Source of the DNA: Zonotrichia leucophrys gambelii
Taxonomy: Eukaryota > Chordata > Aves > Passeriformes > Passerellidae
Direction of reading: 5' to 3'
NCBI RefSeq assembly: GCF_028769735.1
Contig: NC_088177.1
Location: 23,163,599 to 23,227,598 of the forward strand
DNA: 64,000 bases
Each line of letters begins with the position of its first letter. The first letter of the stretch is position 1. The position numbers and the translations under genes are program-made. The notes under the pieces were generated by a model, which saw only the letters and a list, made by a program, of their open reading frames with translations, ran no database searches and was not told the origin of the DNA. Shown here piece by piece: positions 37,894 through 51,031 of the stretch.

Positions 37894-40800
37894 AGATTAA
37901 ACAGCTCCAGGATATGACTGAAACAACACAGACTGCCTTATGCCAGCAAAGACTGACTGGCCAGTGATACTTGAGAAAACAGGAGGATGTTCTCATTCAG
38001 CATCTTTGGGGAACTGCAGCAAGTTCTGCCTGTTCCCGCTGCACCCTAAACTGCCCAAGACCTCAAAGCAATGAACGGGTCAGTGATGATACACAGCAAT
38101 AACAGCTCCCATGTTAACATCAAAATTATCAACTTGTGCCTGAATGTAGCTTCCCTACCCACAAATAAAAATGGATTCGCAGTTCCTTTCATTTTATAGA
38201 CCAGATATAAAACCAATATCATACAATAAGGACACAAGAAGGCCCATAAGAAGGACAATGTGCCCTCTCCCCTCCATAACTTGTGGCATATGAGGCTGCC
38301 ACCATGGAAATAATGAAATTACTACCCAGCAGCAATGGCAATTCGTGTTGTGACACAGAGAGCAGACACTTGTGTAAGCAACAAGCCAGGCTGCTGCTTT
38401 GCCAAGAGATCCTGTCCCTTTCTAAGGCCAGTCTTTGTCCTGACAAAATAAACTACAGCTACCATCTTCAAACAATTAAGGCAAAGCAAGCAGGGAAGAA
38501 GAATATACACCTATATTGTTTAAAAGACCAAGAACATTTTAGACAATGTGGGGGAGGGGTGATGGACACTGATCTGGGACAGACACTCTTTAAAAATAAT
38601 GTTCCTTTCAATAAAATAGCTCATATTGCACTAGAATGCATATTATACCAGAATTCATTATTTCTAATGGCATCTGTAATCCAAAAATGTACAGTAAAGC
38701 AGGAAGAGCTGATAATCAGCCCATCCTCTGCACGAGAAAACTACATCTGAGCACTAAAGCTCTGGTTAGTTAGCTCCATCTTAGCAGGAGATCTCTGGGG
38801 AATATATTCACATCTGATTTCCCTGCTTTCCACTGTGTTTGCATCATGCTGTGCAGCCATTAGCCTGCTGCTCAACAACTTCAAAAAGAGACACCATCAA
38901 ACCTGGAAGTCATAGCAGCACCAGCCTTAGGGGTAAACAGAAAACTTCATGCCATAGTATCACACTGCAGGAGATTCTCTCTTCAGTGTGGAGCCAAGTT
39001 TTAATTTTCATATCCAGCTTAATCAAACTTCAACACACATATCCCGTCAGCAGAATATTCAGGCACTGCAAATCCACTGTTTAGGGCTGGCTGAACATTA
39101 CAGCTCTGGCCATATCCTAGATTTTGGGTTGGCATATTTTTACATTCTTTGAAATTCTTGCCATTATAATTGAGGGAACTGCTTGTGGGGAGAGAACAGG
39201 TTATATCACTACAAATACAATATAAAGAGATGGAGTGGCAGCTCATAAATCAGGAAAATATTAACGGTACTATAGCTCACTACTACAGTACTTAGAAAAA
39301 CCATGCTTGAAAAAATCCACAAACATTTGGTGCTTATTTTCCTACCAAAATTAAAACATTAAGCCATAGAGAACAAAATCAAGGCTTTTCTATTTATTTT
39401 TTTCCACACTAGTGATTAGAAATCCTGAATCCATGTGGGATTCTATAGCATCCAGATCCCGAAAGGGAATGCTGTGGGGAATGCACCAGTTCCTACCAAT
39501 GCAGTTGCTAGAGCAGGACCTCATGCTGTGCTCTGTGTTATTTCACACACACACAGCAGAGATCCCAGCAACCACTGAATACTGGCAATTCTCATTAAAG
39601 TGAGATCAGCAGAGCTCCCTGAAGTTCTTTGCTCAGAGTAACTCCCAAGAGCAGGCTATTCCTGGCAGCTGAGGGCGTCTGAAGTATGCAATACTGAAGG
39701 AACTTCACAGCCCAAACTTCCAGGGGTGGTCTGATACCATCCCCGTGCCTCTCACAGTACCAGAACAAGCTGCATCCTCCCTGCAGTCCAAGCTAATGAA
39801 CTAGGCTACACCAGAGTGCCTGTGAGGAGTGGTTCATACTTAAAACAATATATAAACTTTGCAGTACATTTTAGTTATGGCTTTTCTAGTCTTATCATTT
39901 TCCTCAGGTCTGAAACCTCCTTTGTGGAGATTTGGCTCTATCTGCTCTGCTTTCTGCATTTCCTTAAGATAGCTCAAGACAACTCACTTGGAGGTGCAGC
40001 AGTTCTCCCAAGTAAAGGGTACTGAAGTCTCCTTTTCTGGGGAACATGGATCACATTCCTCTGCTTACCTGGCTAGGACTGTCCCTGAGTTTGCCCCCTT
40101 TTTGTGAGAGGGTTACAAGTGACTAGCAAATCACCAAGATCTATGCAACTTTCACTAGCAGTCCTGTCTGACTGCCCCTTGGAATGCCCATCCCACCCAG
40201 AAGAAAGAAGGTCAGTGATACACAAAATGTACTACACCATGAGCCACAGTAAAGACTGAAGGTAGATATAGATATATATTTTTTAAAATTAGTATCTGGA
40301 ATTATACACAGTTTTCCTATATCTAAGTGTCTAAATCAAAAACATTTGTGCTTGCTTTGTAAACCTGATCTTGCTCCTGGCACAAGGTAAGCCACAGCTC
40401 TGCTCCCTTGCTCTCTCCCCTATCTGCTGTTCAATGTAGGAATCAAACCACCTCCAATTTCATATCTTAGTAATCAAATCTATTTCCTTCACACTGTGGA
40501 TCAAAGGTCTGGGAACATAAAAGCATCCCAATTTTTTGTTCATTGCATTTTATAACACTTAGGATATTATAATTGTATTACTTACTTTTTTTGTTACTGT
40601 AGTGATCCCAGATCAGAGTATTTTTATGTAAAGGTGGAACTTTAGTCTTGAGTAGCAGAAAAGCAATCCATTTACACTGAATTTAAGATTTTAGGGGCTT
40701 TAGTTACACTTTACTGCATTACATTTGCTCTTCATTCAAAACTGATAGTAAGGAAAGCATTTATCAGTAGAGATGAGAAACAAGCTTATTAGAATAATAA

Positions 40801-42641
40801 TTTCTAAAGAAAAATGCACTGTTTTGAAATTGTAGAGTATTTCAAACTTAGTAATGTAGCTTCATTTTGTTAGAATATCCTATAAAGAGGAAGTACATGC
40901 AATTAAAGCAGAAAATTTGAAGCATCCCACTGAAAATAAAACACTATGGCTTTACTGACAGCTGTGTTCACACAGAGAAATTATTCTGTACCTATTTATA
41001 AATGGTTGTGTAACAGGAAACAGAATTTTGATCATTAAGACAAAATCACCCCTCTGACCCTCCAGTAAAGAGATGCTAAGAGTTTCAACACTAACAGATT
41101 TCTCTTCTGGACTCTGTCATTCATGTCTTCCTTATACAGGATCAGTCACAGATTTTTTCCCAACTCAGATAAGATTTCTCTGTGGGGAGCACACAGAGTG
41201 GCAGAGTGAAGATCTTATTCTTTTAAATCATTATATTTCTCACAAACAACATCAAAGCTTCAGTGATTCACATCAAACAAAAGATGCTAACAGAAACCCA
41301 GCTCTGTTCAGGGCATTGTTAGGCAGAGACAGTAGCACCATGAATAGCAGGGCCAAAGGCCATGCACTCTGCTTCTGGGCAGATAAATACATAGTCAGGT
41401 AGTCAGTGACAATGACAGCAGCTATTTAAATTTAAGGGAGATGTCTTTGTGGAAGATAAAGCAGCTCATGGCTTTTACAACTTATGCGTGCCTGAGATTG
41501 CCCTGCTCACCTCTACCTTGGTGCTCCCTTGAACTGCTCCATTTTAGTGCTATTTTTAGAGCTATTCAAGATTTTCTTGGGTATTGAGAACCTCGAGCAT
41601 ATAATAGAATCTACAGAATTGAATTTGCATTACTCCATCCAGGATTCTGGGGGGAACCTGGGAAAAGTAGAAACATTCAGCCTAGCAAGTACTTTAAATG
41701 TTTTGGATGAAATGTGGAGGAACAGATTCCTTCTTTATCACACTGTTTGAAGGACTTAGAAAGAAATTCAATCGCTCTGTCTGCAACTCCAGGAGCTCTG
41801 ATATGCCTGCCTTCCTATAGAAGATAATGTCAGGCCTTGTAATTAAATCTATTTGTTGTCTATGATAATGTAGCTGCAAAAGCATATATTCTGCTTGTAA
41901 ACTTAGATTAAATGCACAGGGTGGCATAAATGGTAGAGCCTCTATGAAGCACACTAAAAATGCACAGAAGTCTTTAACAGTCATGGCTTTCTGTGTTTTA
42001 ACTTCTCTCCTTCAAGAGTTGACTTTGACACATGAATTAGAAGTACATACACACTGTGATTTTTCTTTTTTCCAAGGTATATACTCTACTTGAAATGATT
42101 AGACAGGAGATTAATTCTCCTTCTCAGAGAACGTTAAAAAGGTGTTCTTCAACAATCATGCTTACACTACCATATCCTGATGCAGCCCTTTCTCAGTTGC
42201 CACTTCTATCCCTTTGCCTCTGTCCTTCAATTAGAGTTTTGCATGATGAAATAACTCTATAGGAAATTCAGGGTTTGCACCTCTCCTCTGAGAAGCCCTG
42301 CCTGTCCAGAATGGACTGTAAGGCATGGCTTAGTCCTTACCCAGGCAAGAGTCACTGCATGCAGCCAACACAATGATTTCTTCCTTCAGTTGTTTCTGTT
42401 CTGTCTATACAATTAGAAAAGCTTCTAAATTTTTCAAACCAAATTTTTTTATCTGTATGAACATTTTGGAAATGGTTTTCCACTATTCACCCATAGCTGG
42501 GATTGTTGATACAAAAGTCAGGGCACTGCTCTTATATTTTAAGTTGGCAACTAGTCAGGGGGCAGAGAACTCACTATCTGTTCACCATGCACCTATATGG
42601 ACAGTCCACGAAACATGTTCTTAAGTTGTCAAGTGTTTTAA

Positions 42642-42642
<1 letters not shown>

Positions 42643-42682
<40 letters not shown>
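42643..42682 (+). repeat. Poly(A) run of 40 bases
   Basis: An uninterrupted run of 40 A residues. No AATAAA lies just upstream and I could not find a flanking target-site duplication, so a retrocopy tail is not supported. An expanded mononucleotide microsatellite is the simpler reading, and its length will be error-prone in assemblies. Confidence 0.95.
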
Positions 42683-42685
<3 letters not shown>

Positions 42686-45600
42686 GGACCAAGCAACCTT
42701 TTCAATGGAAGCAATTTGATCAGCTCTGTGTGATTCTCGGTGAAGCCAGCTTTTCCTTTGTAGCATGTTGAAGGAAGAGGAAGATAACTTTTAATAGATT
42801 CTAAACACCATAAAGATGCACTCTTTTGGCAGGGCTTATTTCTGACCTTTGATTTGGACACAGAGAGTGGGAGATAAAGCATTTGTGCTTCCTGAGAGCA
42901 CCTGGATGACAAGGATTAGTAAGGCACATCAGCCTGGGATGCAGTTTGTCATACCAGTGAGTGAGGCAGATCAAACAGATGTTGGCAGATCAAATTAGTC
43001 TCCCTCCCTGATGAAATCCAGTGGGTAATATTATCCAAGGAAGAGCAGGTGTAACATATTTTGCTGTGTTTGTAAGAAATTTGCTTCAGAGGAAACTTAA
43101 TCAGGCCAAATGCCAGTGCTGGGGGGGAAGTTGGTAGCTAAGGATTATGTTAGGAATAAGGGTTTAGCCCACAGAAAAGAGGGTTTTGGCACAGGAGAAG
43201 GATCTCTTTGTAGCCTTGAAGGAGGAACTTAAATAGGTTCAGCACTTTCCTTGCTTTGTTTCTTGTCTACTGATGATGAATCTATGAGATTCATTCTATC
43301 CAGAATGAATTCTGTGGAACTTGCAGAAAACTCAGATATTATAAATGTATTAAAACTTCCGGTAACAGAACAAGCATTACCAAATAATTGTTCTTATCTG
43401 TTGTCTTTATTCTAAGCTTTTGTCTGCTACTTTCCTAGTAGTAGAAAAGGTTAAGAAGAGCTATACAAGAAAGAAAACCTAGGAAAAGAAGAAAGAATTA
43501 TTTTATTTGCAATTTCCATTTAAGTCTCTCACTATTTCACAGGAAAATATGGAGAAGTAGTTTTGGTGGTTTCAGAGCAAAGATTTTTTTGTCTGTGACT
43601 GTCATGAACATCTTTTTTACAAAAGGTGCAAGGATCCTGATCCTCTTTTCCTGCTTCCTGAGAACAAGAAAGGTTTCATTTTGCCCTTGAAAATTAGAAT
43701 AATATTTTTGCTATGGTTTTCATAACTTGGTGAGATTATTGATGCAACATTGTATTACAATCAACAATTTTAAGAATTTACAAGTTTGTCCAAAATGTTT
43801 AGAAGAGGCAGCAGAAAAGAGTACTTTTTTTTTTCCTTCAGACAAGAATACTTCAGCTTACTTCTGAGTCATCTTATCCCAAAAGTCTCAGCTGAAAGGG
43901 CAGTTCATCAACAAAGGTATTTGGGACAAGACAGAAAAAAAAACATTTCCCATTGACTCCAGTGAAGCTAAGCTTCACTAAAGGCTTTCACCCTAGTCTG
44001 AGAGAAAAATTGAATCATTCATAATATTATAATTTCTGTTGCTGTTTTACTTAGAATTATCTGCCCAATGTGTTGTGAAGGTCATGGCAATCATGTATGG
44101 AAACGTATATAAAGGTCTTAGGAAGTAGATTGAAAAGTTGGCAAATAAGGTAGAAGAGACAGCCAATAAAGAGAACTCAAATTGTACAGCAAATCTGAAA
44201 GAAGATGAATGGATAATTTAACAGCCATTCAGTTTTCAAGAAAGACAAAGCACAAACTACATTGCATCAGAAAAGGACTAGAAATGATGATGGATGAAAC
44301 ACTTCAAGTAAGTGTTTAACACAACAGAATCACAGTTGCCTGCAGAATTCCCAGCTGAGGGTAAATTCAAAGAATTAAATCGGCATATGAGACTGATATG
44401 ATTTGAAGAATTTTTCAAAATCCATTTAATAGCAAGGCAGAAGACATTGATCAGCTACTTGGTTAAAATGTTGAAAGCAAAGGAGTTAGAAACATTCTGT
44501 CTCTGGCATGCTTCAGATGTAGAATCAAAACCATGAACAGCAGAGCTAAATAAGAAGTTGTTTATGAAATAATAACTTTTCCAAGCAAACCCTTGATTTA
44601 ATGAAATTGTAATGAACAACAGATGAATCCTTTGCAACGGTAGCAATACATCAGCAGAACTACTTCAGTTGGTCCCATTCCTTCAGAATCACTCTCCCTT
44701 TGGCTGCATAATGTGTGTGATATTGGTTGGAGCACATTTTGCTACCAGGAGCTCTGTACATACTTTCTTCCCTGAAATACCCAGCACATTTTACCAATGG
44801 TTAATCTTAATTTATAATCATCCCTCTGTAGTTTACTTCCAAAGGAGTACAGTATTATTCTTGCCAGTGTACCATCACCACAAAGAAGCTTAACATTAAT
44901 TCCCAGAGGAAGAGCAGAACGCTTGTGCATGTATTAGATCAATTTCCAGTCACAACTGGCCTCCATCCACTAACAATTTTTAGAGAGAAGCTAAAAGAAA
45001 CTCCTGTTTTCTACAAGGGAAATTAGTAATATATTCATTTCTCCTAATTACATTTTTAGGCATCAGAAAAAAATTCCCTGATAGAAATTAAAAAGTAATC
45101 CACTAATGCATTATGTATGTGATGACCTGGACCTTTCCTCATTAAGCCCTAAAAGGAATAAACAAAGTCCCCTTCAAACACAAGGAGATTGCAATAATGT
45201 TTTTTTCATGAACTCAACCCCCTCACAAATACTGTATGTTTTTGAAGAACATAATGATTAAATACAGTCCTGAATCAGTAGGGCAAATAATTAATTCATA
45301 TACACACACAGTCAAGGGTTCATAGAAGTTAATCCCTACATCTTCTCTGTATCATTCTCTGTATGTATTTGTCTTCTATGTTCTACTATGGAAGATAGAA
45401 TTCTAGCAATGTTTTTGGGTTTAGTATATGGACATATATTCAGAAATGCTTTTGGGTTTTCTAAACAACTTCCACAAAATATTTGTATTTTGAAGATAAA
45501 ATCTGTGGATGACTGCAGCACAGGTTCCCTTTTATCTGAACTAATCTGAAGTTCAAGGACTTTCAGATAGATGGCTCACCTTTGGCCTATGTATTCTCAT

Positions 45601-45900
45601 GTGAAAGCCACTTCAGCAAAACTCAGGAGTCCAATTCAGCCTTGCTGTAACTGGTCATGACTCTCTTGACTTCAACAATGCTTCATATGCTTACACTGAG
45701 TCTGAATTTATCCCCATGGCTTCTCGGTCACTGGTCCTCCCTTCCAACTAAGAAACTGCCTACATAATAAAAGTGATTCATTAGAAACCACTGGGTTCCA
45801 AAGTAGAGTGAACACTGAGACCTATAACTTTTTTATATGTGCTCAGTCATAAAAATGAATTTATATGGTCTTATTCCATAAACTCACTTTACAAATATTA

Positions 45901-46037
45901 GCCCCGCAACCATACTTTCATGAGCTGTAATCTTGTCAAAGCTCGTAAGTTAAGCAAGGTCAGAACTGGTCAATATTTGGATGAGAATCTCTGGCAAGGA
46001 GGGGGCAAAAAGAAAAGTCATGCAGTGTTTGTAAGTT
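45901..46037 (+). repeat. 5S rRNA-derived relic (5S pseudogene or AmnSINE1-type SINE head)
   Basis: The order and spacing of vertebrate 5S rRNA landmarks are visible. CCATAC is near the start; AAGTTAAGCAAGGTC sits where the internal box A has AAGCTAAGCAGGGTC; CTGGTCAATATTTGGATG corresponds to CTGGTTAGTACTTGGATG. A weak TGCAGTGTTTG near 46021 may be the 3' end after a small insertion. The many substitutions rule out a functional 5S gene. It may be an isolated retropseudogene or the head of an ancient 5S-headed SINE such as AmnSINE1; the downstream part was not confidently matched. Confidence 0.65.
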
Positions 46038-48470
46038 AGGACATATTGTGCCCCTCTTTAAAAAGATTTGGTACTAGTCTTATAATACAAGAAAATTTGG
46101 TATTTGCTTTAGCAATAAGTTTAGCCTCTGACCACAGCTGTGCTGCATCTAGGCAGTTTCACTAATATCCCAGAGATGAAGGTAATGTAGCAGATGAAGT
46201 CTTCTTCCCCCCACACCCCACTTCAACCCAGAAAGTTGGCACCCAGAGGAAGAAACAAATGCCTCCACTGCTCCCCCTCACCCTCTCTCTGAAAGGGGTT
46301 TGTTTCTACTACTACTGTTTCCACATTCTATATGCTTTATCTACCAAAATATACATCTCTATACACAAGGAAAGAAAGAGAAGAAAAACCAAGCCACTCT
46401 GCCCTCCTTACCTTCTCCCTTAAATAACTTCCTCTGAGTATCTTATGCTCTTTCCCATTTGTGCTCTTCCTTCAGGCAGCCCTGCCCCTCTCCCAGATGC
46501 GCACAATGTAGTGCTGAAGTGCCGTTAACATTTTCTTGTGCTGAAGAGTTTATAGATAAGCAGAGCTATACTTTGGGAAAGAATGCTGTGGGCAGAGTAG
46601 TACACAGTCCCAAAAGACATCTAAATAATTGAAGGTGCTAAGAAAAAGACACCGCTATACAGTAACTTTCTGACAAACAGCTTAGTCACACATCTAAGGT
46701 AATACATGGATGCAGAAGGGAACTGCAAACCCCTCTGGCTTTTCCTAATGCTGGAGCAGGCAGAGCCTCCCCCACACTTTATCACTCTGCAGCTAAGAAC
46801 AGCTTTTACAGTAAAGGGGCTGGAATGGGAAAGGTCACCAATCCTGTACCCATTGCTGTGCACAAGGCAGCTGCAGTGCAGGGAAGGACTGCAAGTGGGC
46901 AGTGAGGTCCCAGGGGAGGCAGGAACTCCCCCAGGCAGGGCTCCCTCTCCCCAGCCCAGCTGCTGCCAGCTCCCAGCCTGCCCATGGCACCAGGCAGGGA
47001 TAGAACAGGGTGTTCCTGCACTGAGGCTAGGTGGTGGTATCCCATGTCAGACAGCTGGTGAAGACCCAGCCTTTTCCTAGGAAGGCAAGTAATAAATAAG
47101 GCATTAAGAACCTAGATACCAAATTAGACAGATCATGAGCAAAGCTGTTTGTAAGAGGCATGCATCAAAAACAGTAGCATGGAGGAGCTAGAAGGGATTC
47201 TCATTCAGTAAAACAGAAAGCAAAAACTGCAGCCAGGAGGTGGAAAACCCTGACAAGGCTGCAGCCAAATAAACTTAAAGAGCTTTGGGAATAAATTGGT
47301 GGTTTAATCCGGATCAGGAACAGGTGCAATGAATGTAATTCAGTAAATGGTCCAGACCCTGCCAGAAGGGAGAGAAATGTGTTGCTTTTGAGATAATTTC
47401 CCAGAAGCTTCATAAAAGCAAATTGATTACTGGAGTTTAATAATTAAAACAGGGCCAGATATATAGTAATCAAATGAGTTTTTAATTACATCTCAAGAAG
47501 AAATAAAATCCAATTTGTGCACTTTGTATCAGAGAAGCCCTACTGAAATGCTTTGGTGGCTGGAAAAAATAAAATAAAAGCTAATTTCCATAGGAATTAT
47601 AGTAGTCAGTTTAATTAAAAGACTAGATCAGAATGAAAAAAATCCCAAAGTGAAAGGATACTAAATACAGATGCAGTGGTTCAAACATCAAATCAATGTC
47701 TGAATAAAGACATTTTATAGACCAAGTACAAAATCTGCACTGTCAAGTATCACTAACCTAAATTAATGTGTAACAAAATAAAGTTTCTTAGAATTACACT
47801 ATATATTTTGTACGTATTCCATTGAATTAATTGCTGGTGCCATGGTAAAAATTAATATCAAAGACATGGTTTATTCTTTCTTAAATACTCCTTTTAATCT
47901 GTTTCATCAAAGTTAATGTTAGTAGTTAACCATTCTTGTTATTTACCTGGTACCCTCTGTTACACCTGGGTTATTAGACTCTAATGTCTGCTTAGATCTA
48001 TATTTGGAAGAAATATATGTGTATTTACTTACAGATTTAAAATATGTTTACAGCTCATAGGATAACAGTGATTACCACAGAACTGTGGGAGTGCTTCCTG
48101 AATCTATTCCCAGCCTACTTGGGCTCCTGGTCCCTGCTGCAGTCAATGCAAAGCTAATTGCTGTGAGCACCTCGAGCACTCACAGCCATCCTGGCACAGT
48201 CCATGACAGGGCTGTCTCCTGCCACAAGCCATGGCAGATGCCAGTGCCTGGAGGGACAGGCACGGCATGAGGTCATGCCCAGACCTCTGCAATTGCTCCC
48301 TAGAACTAGGCTGGAAAACATCACAGTCTTGTGGTCAGCCTTGGCAAAAAAGCAAGGTTACAGAGAGGACACAGACAGTCGAGAGCTGCACAGCCACACT
48401 GACACAGAGTCTGCAGTCCCAGTGAGCTCCATCTTCTCTATGCTGCCTGTAGCTGCTATAGGTTCCTGGC

Positions 48471-48583
48471 TATAGTGCATATATATAGTGTATATAGTAT
48501 ATATACTATATATGGAGAGAGAGAGAGAAAATATGGTATATATGTGTATACTTATACATATATATATATATACACACATACAG
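48471..48583. repeat. Compound TA/GA/CA microsatellite with palindromes
   Basis: About 110 bp of TA-rich repeats, interrupted by a GA run at about 48514-48528 and ending in a CA-like run. Parts such as TATAGTATATATACTATA are self-complementary. It is probably polymorphic and may extrude a cruciform. Confidence 0.85.
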
Positions 48584-50551
48584 GAACAGCCTGTACTGCT
48601 GTTTTGTGCAGAACATCTTTGGGCTTACAGAGGTTTGAAGCATACCAGTTTTTAAAGAGTGATTTAACCAGCAGGCTGCTTGCTTATATGTATTTCTTAT
48701 TATTTACTGATTTGATTTTTTTTTAATTAAAGGTGTATATTAGAAAAATACTTCACAAAAACTTTTTGAAGGTACTGGTTGTGCACAGAAAGGATCTGTC
48801 TGATATGTTGCTGTCAAGGGCTGAGTATCACATGTGCTTTCTCTAGACACTGAGCTGGCAGTGGTAAGGCAGGTGCTAATGGTAATGGCAGTGAGCTTTT
48901 CAGATACTCTCAGCTGTTTATAATACATTACTGTCCCTCTGTTTTAGACTCTGCCAAATCAGGTTTAAGGAATATACAACAGTCTGAAATAAACATATAC
49001 AAATGCAGAGTTGTGAGGCATGGAAATGGGAAAGTTGAAAATCCTTATCTATTCTATAAAATGAATGACCATCAGCAGCAAGCAATGCTGTAGGGGGCAG
49101 AGGCTGCAGTGAACCCTGCCTCTTACCCAAGGCCCAAGACTGCAAAATTATCTGCCCAATCTGGGCCATATTCTAAGGAAATAATTTTGAAGTCGATTTG
49201 ATTCAAGTTCCAGCTTCTTCCTCATGATGTGATTTTTCATAAGTGCTGAGCATTCATATTTCCTTCCGAAGTCAACTGAAATTGCAAGTTTTCAGCACGT
49301 CTTAAAATCAGGCCATTAACCCTTAATTATCATATAATAGCTCAATTAAAAATCTACCAAGACTTACTTCAAGCCAAGCTCCCATGGCTTGCAAGCCAGC
49401 TATAAAAAATTCCAGTTCTTTAGTGTTGTCTGGGCTCTGGGGACCATTTAAAGCAGCTCCTGTTAACCCTGCTATTTAAAGCAAAAACCAATCAACTGCA
49501 AAGGTACCTGCTCCCCCTTTCTTTTTATTTTCTTATATTTTTCTGCACTTCTAGAAGAGCAACTTTTTCTATCTTCTTTGTCCTTTTTGGTTTTTAATCT
49601 GGCACCAATCCTTTCTTTCCAATGACAAATACATAGTTTCCATGCTATAGGAGAAAGCATGCTGCCCAGCTGTCAGCAAAAGCCACTGCTTGCTAACCAT
49701 AAAAGCTCCAAAAGAACACTCTCTGTCCTGAGAGGACACATTACCTGACCACTTGGGAGGCAAGTGGTTAACCCATTCCTGACATCCAGTGCTGCTGTTA
49801 ATTTCTGTCTCTCTTTAATATAGATACAAAACCAAGTGAAGTACTTGTGGTCTTCGCACATAAGCAGGTGATATTAAAGGGGAAGGTACAATAACCTGTA
49901 GCAAAAGTGTGCAGGAATTCCATAATTCAGGGACATATTCAAAGCCAGATGAAACCAGATTAAAGATTCTTACTAGCCTCTGTGACTTTTGGACTGGATA
50001 TGTAGAGAAGACATGATTTCAGTGTAACCTCAAAGAAAACTCATTTATATGTCTTTAATTTGAGCACACAGTAATTGTTTTCTCTGCCAGCTTGGGAAAG
50101 CACAGTACTGTTGTGGTTTAGTCATCTATAGGAAAAAAAAATCGAGCACTAGGGAGATAATTTCAGCTTTGTCCAGCTTGTCATCCAGCCAGTGGACCTT
50201 CCTGCTCATAGATGCCATAGCTGGCAGCCTCAGGCACTTGGGGATCCCTCAAAAGGACTATCTTTAAGGATTGCAAGAAAGCTAAAGTAGTTGAGCAGCA
50301 TCTCTGCCATCTTTTTTGCCTTTTTCTACACTTTTGTGGCTTAAAGACTTATGTAAAACAAGTCAGATAGTTACAGAGAACTAAATGAGGACAATAAATT
50401 CACCTCCACAGGTATTAACAGATGGGAGTGAGGAGAACAGGGGCGTAGTGCAGATTAAACTCTTTTTTCCCCCTGCTATGCCATGGATTGTCCTTAAAAG
50501 GAGTGGATATACTGTATTTTTTCTCTCATCCTCTTTTTAATCTTCTTCCAG

Positions 50552-50713
50552 TGTCTAGTGAAGCTGAATGTGAAACTGAAGCCTATGCTGGACTCCGTGG
50601 CAGTAAATAGAGGTAAATGGGAGGAGCTGCACCAGAAAAGACTTCCTTCTCAGGCAGCATCCTTGTCCTCCTTTTCCTCTAGCTTCACCACGTCTCTCAA
50701 AGACATAAACTAA
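50552..50713 (+). CDS. PDE11A: PDE11A last coding exon and stop codon
   Basis: This encodes 53 residues and TAA (50711-50713). The first part, CLVKLNVKLKPMLDSVA through WEELHQKRL, is the conserved final helix of the catalytic domain. The tail after it is rich in serine and threonine, ends SLKDIN, and differs strongly from the human tail that I recall, although both end in D-x-N. The acceptor is TTCTTCCAG after a long pyrimidine tract. Confidence 0.95.
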   Translation, partial: CLVKLNVKLKPMLDSVAVNRGKWEELHQKRLPSQAASLSSFSSSFTTSLKDIN

Positions 50714-51025
50714 GCCTGCAAATATCAGTGTCACTTTACAACAAGAGCTGTCTGAAAGGTTTTCATACGCTTAGACCCACCATTTTTAAGAAATGCTTTC
50801 CCAGACATGCCTAATTGATGGGATATGATCTTGATGGCAGCACAGTTTGCTTTTCCTGGAAGGCTTAGTGGGACTGAACGGAAGGCTGCAGTGGGATTGC
50901 CGGGTGTCTGGAGCGACACGCAACACCGAACAGAAGAAGCGTTCATTCAGCTCCGCTACATTTCAACTGCTGCTGTAAAAATCTGTAAAGCTGACAACAG
51001 ACTGAAATATAAGAACTCACAGCTT

Positions 51026-51031
51026 AATAAA
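51026..51031 (+). terminator. Candidate PDE11A poly(A) signal (AATAAA)
   Basis: This is the first canonical AATAAA after the PDE11A stop, 313 bp downstream. The 3' UTR could be longer, because the real cleavage site cannot be seen from sequence alone. Confidence 0.4.

Larger units (their letters stand above)
37095..50551 (+). other. PDE11A last intron, about 13.5 kb
   Basis: This carries a minus-strand CR1 3' end (37668-37893), a 40-base A run (42643-42682), a 5S rRNA-derived relic (45901-46037) and an AT/GA microsatellite (48471-48583). Reading frames such as 38283-38750 and 46706-47080 look like chance openings. No further PDE11A exon is required by the protein. Confidence 0.8.
1313..50713 (+). 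other. PDE11A: PDE11A gene, 3' part (eleven coding exons; gene-level entry)
   Basis: Dual-specificity 3',5'-cyclic nucleotide phosphodiesterase 11A, a cytosolic class I PDE that hydrolyses cAMP and cGMP to 5'-AMP and 5'-GMP. The eleven exons join without a frame break into 356 residues plus TAA. This covers the whole C-terminal catalytic domain; the N-terminal GAF-domain exons are outside the window. In this fragment's numbering the general-acid His is 85 (HNWRH), the metal ligands are His89, His125, Asp126 (HDLDH) and Asp237 (TACDLGAV), and the invariant glutamine that contacts the purine is Gln290 (LQLEWID). All are intact, so the enzyme should be active. The protein matches what I recall of human PDE11A almost residue for residue, except in the last 25 residues after HQKRL, which have diverged. 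Family assignment is very secure. Exon ends were set by reading frame plus splice consensus, without transcript data. Confidence 0.97.

Noticed and set aside
38283..38750. 155-codon plus-strand frame in the last PDE11A intron
   Set aside because: Composition is unbiased and resembles no protein family. A frame of this length is expected by chance somewhere in 64 kb read in six frames.
46706..47080. 124-codon proline-rich frame in the last PDE11A intron
   Set aside because: It lies in a locally GC-richer stretch where open frames arise easily, with an opposing frame of similar size and no recognisable domain.
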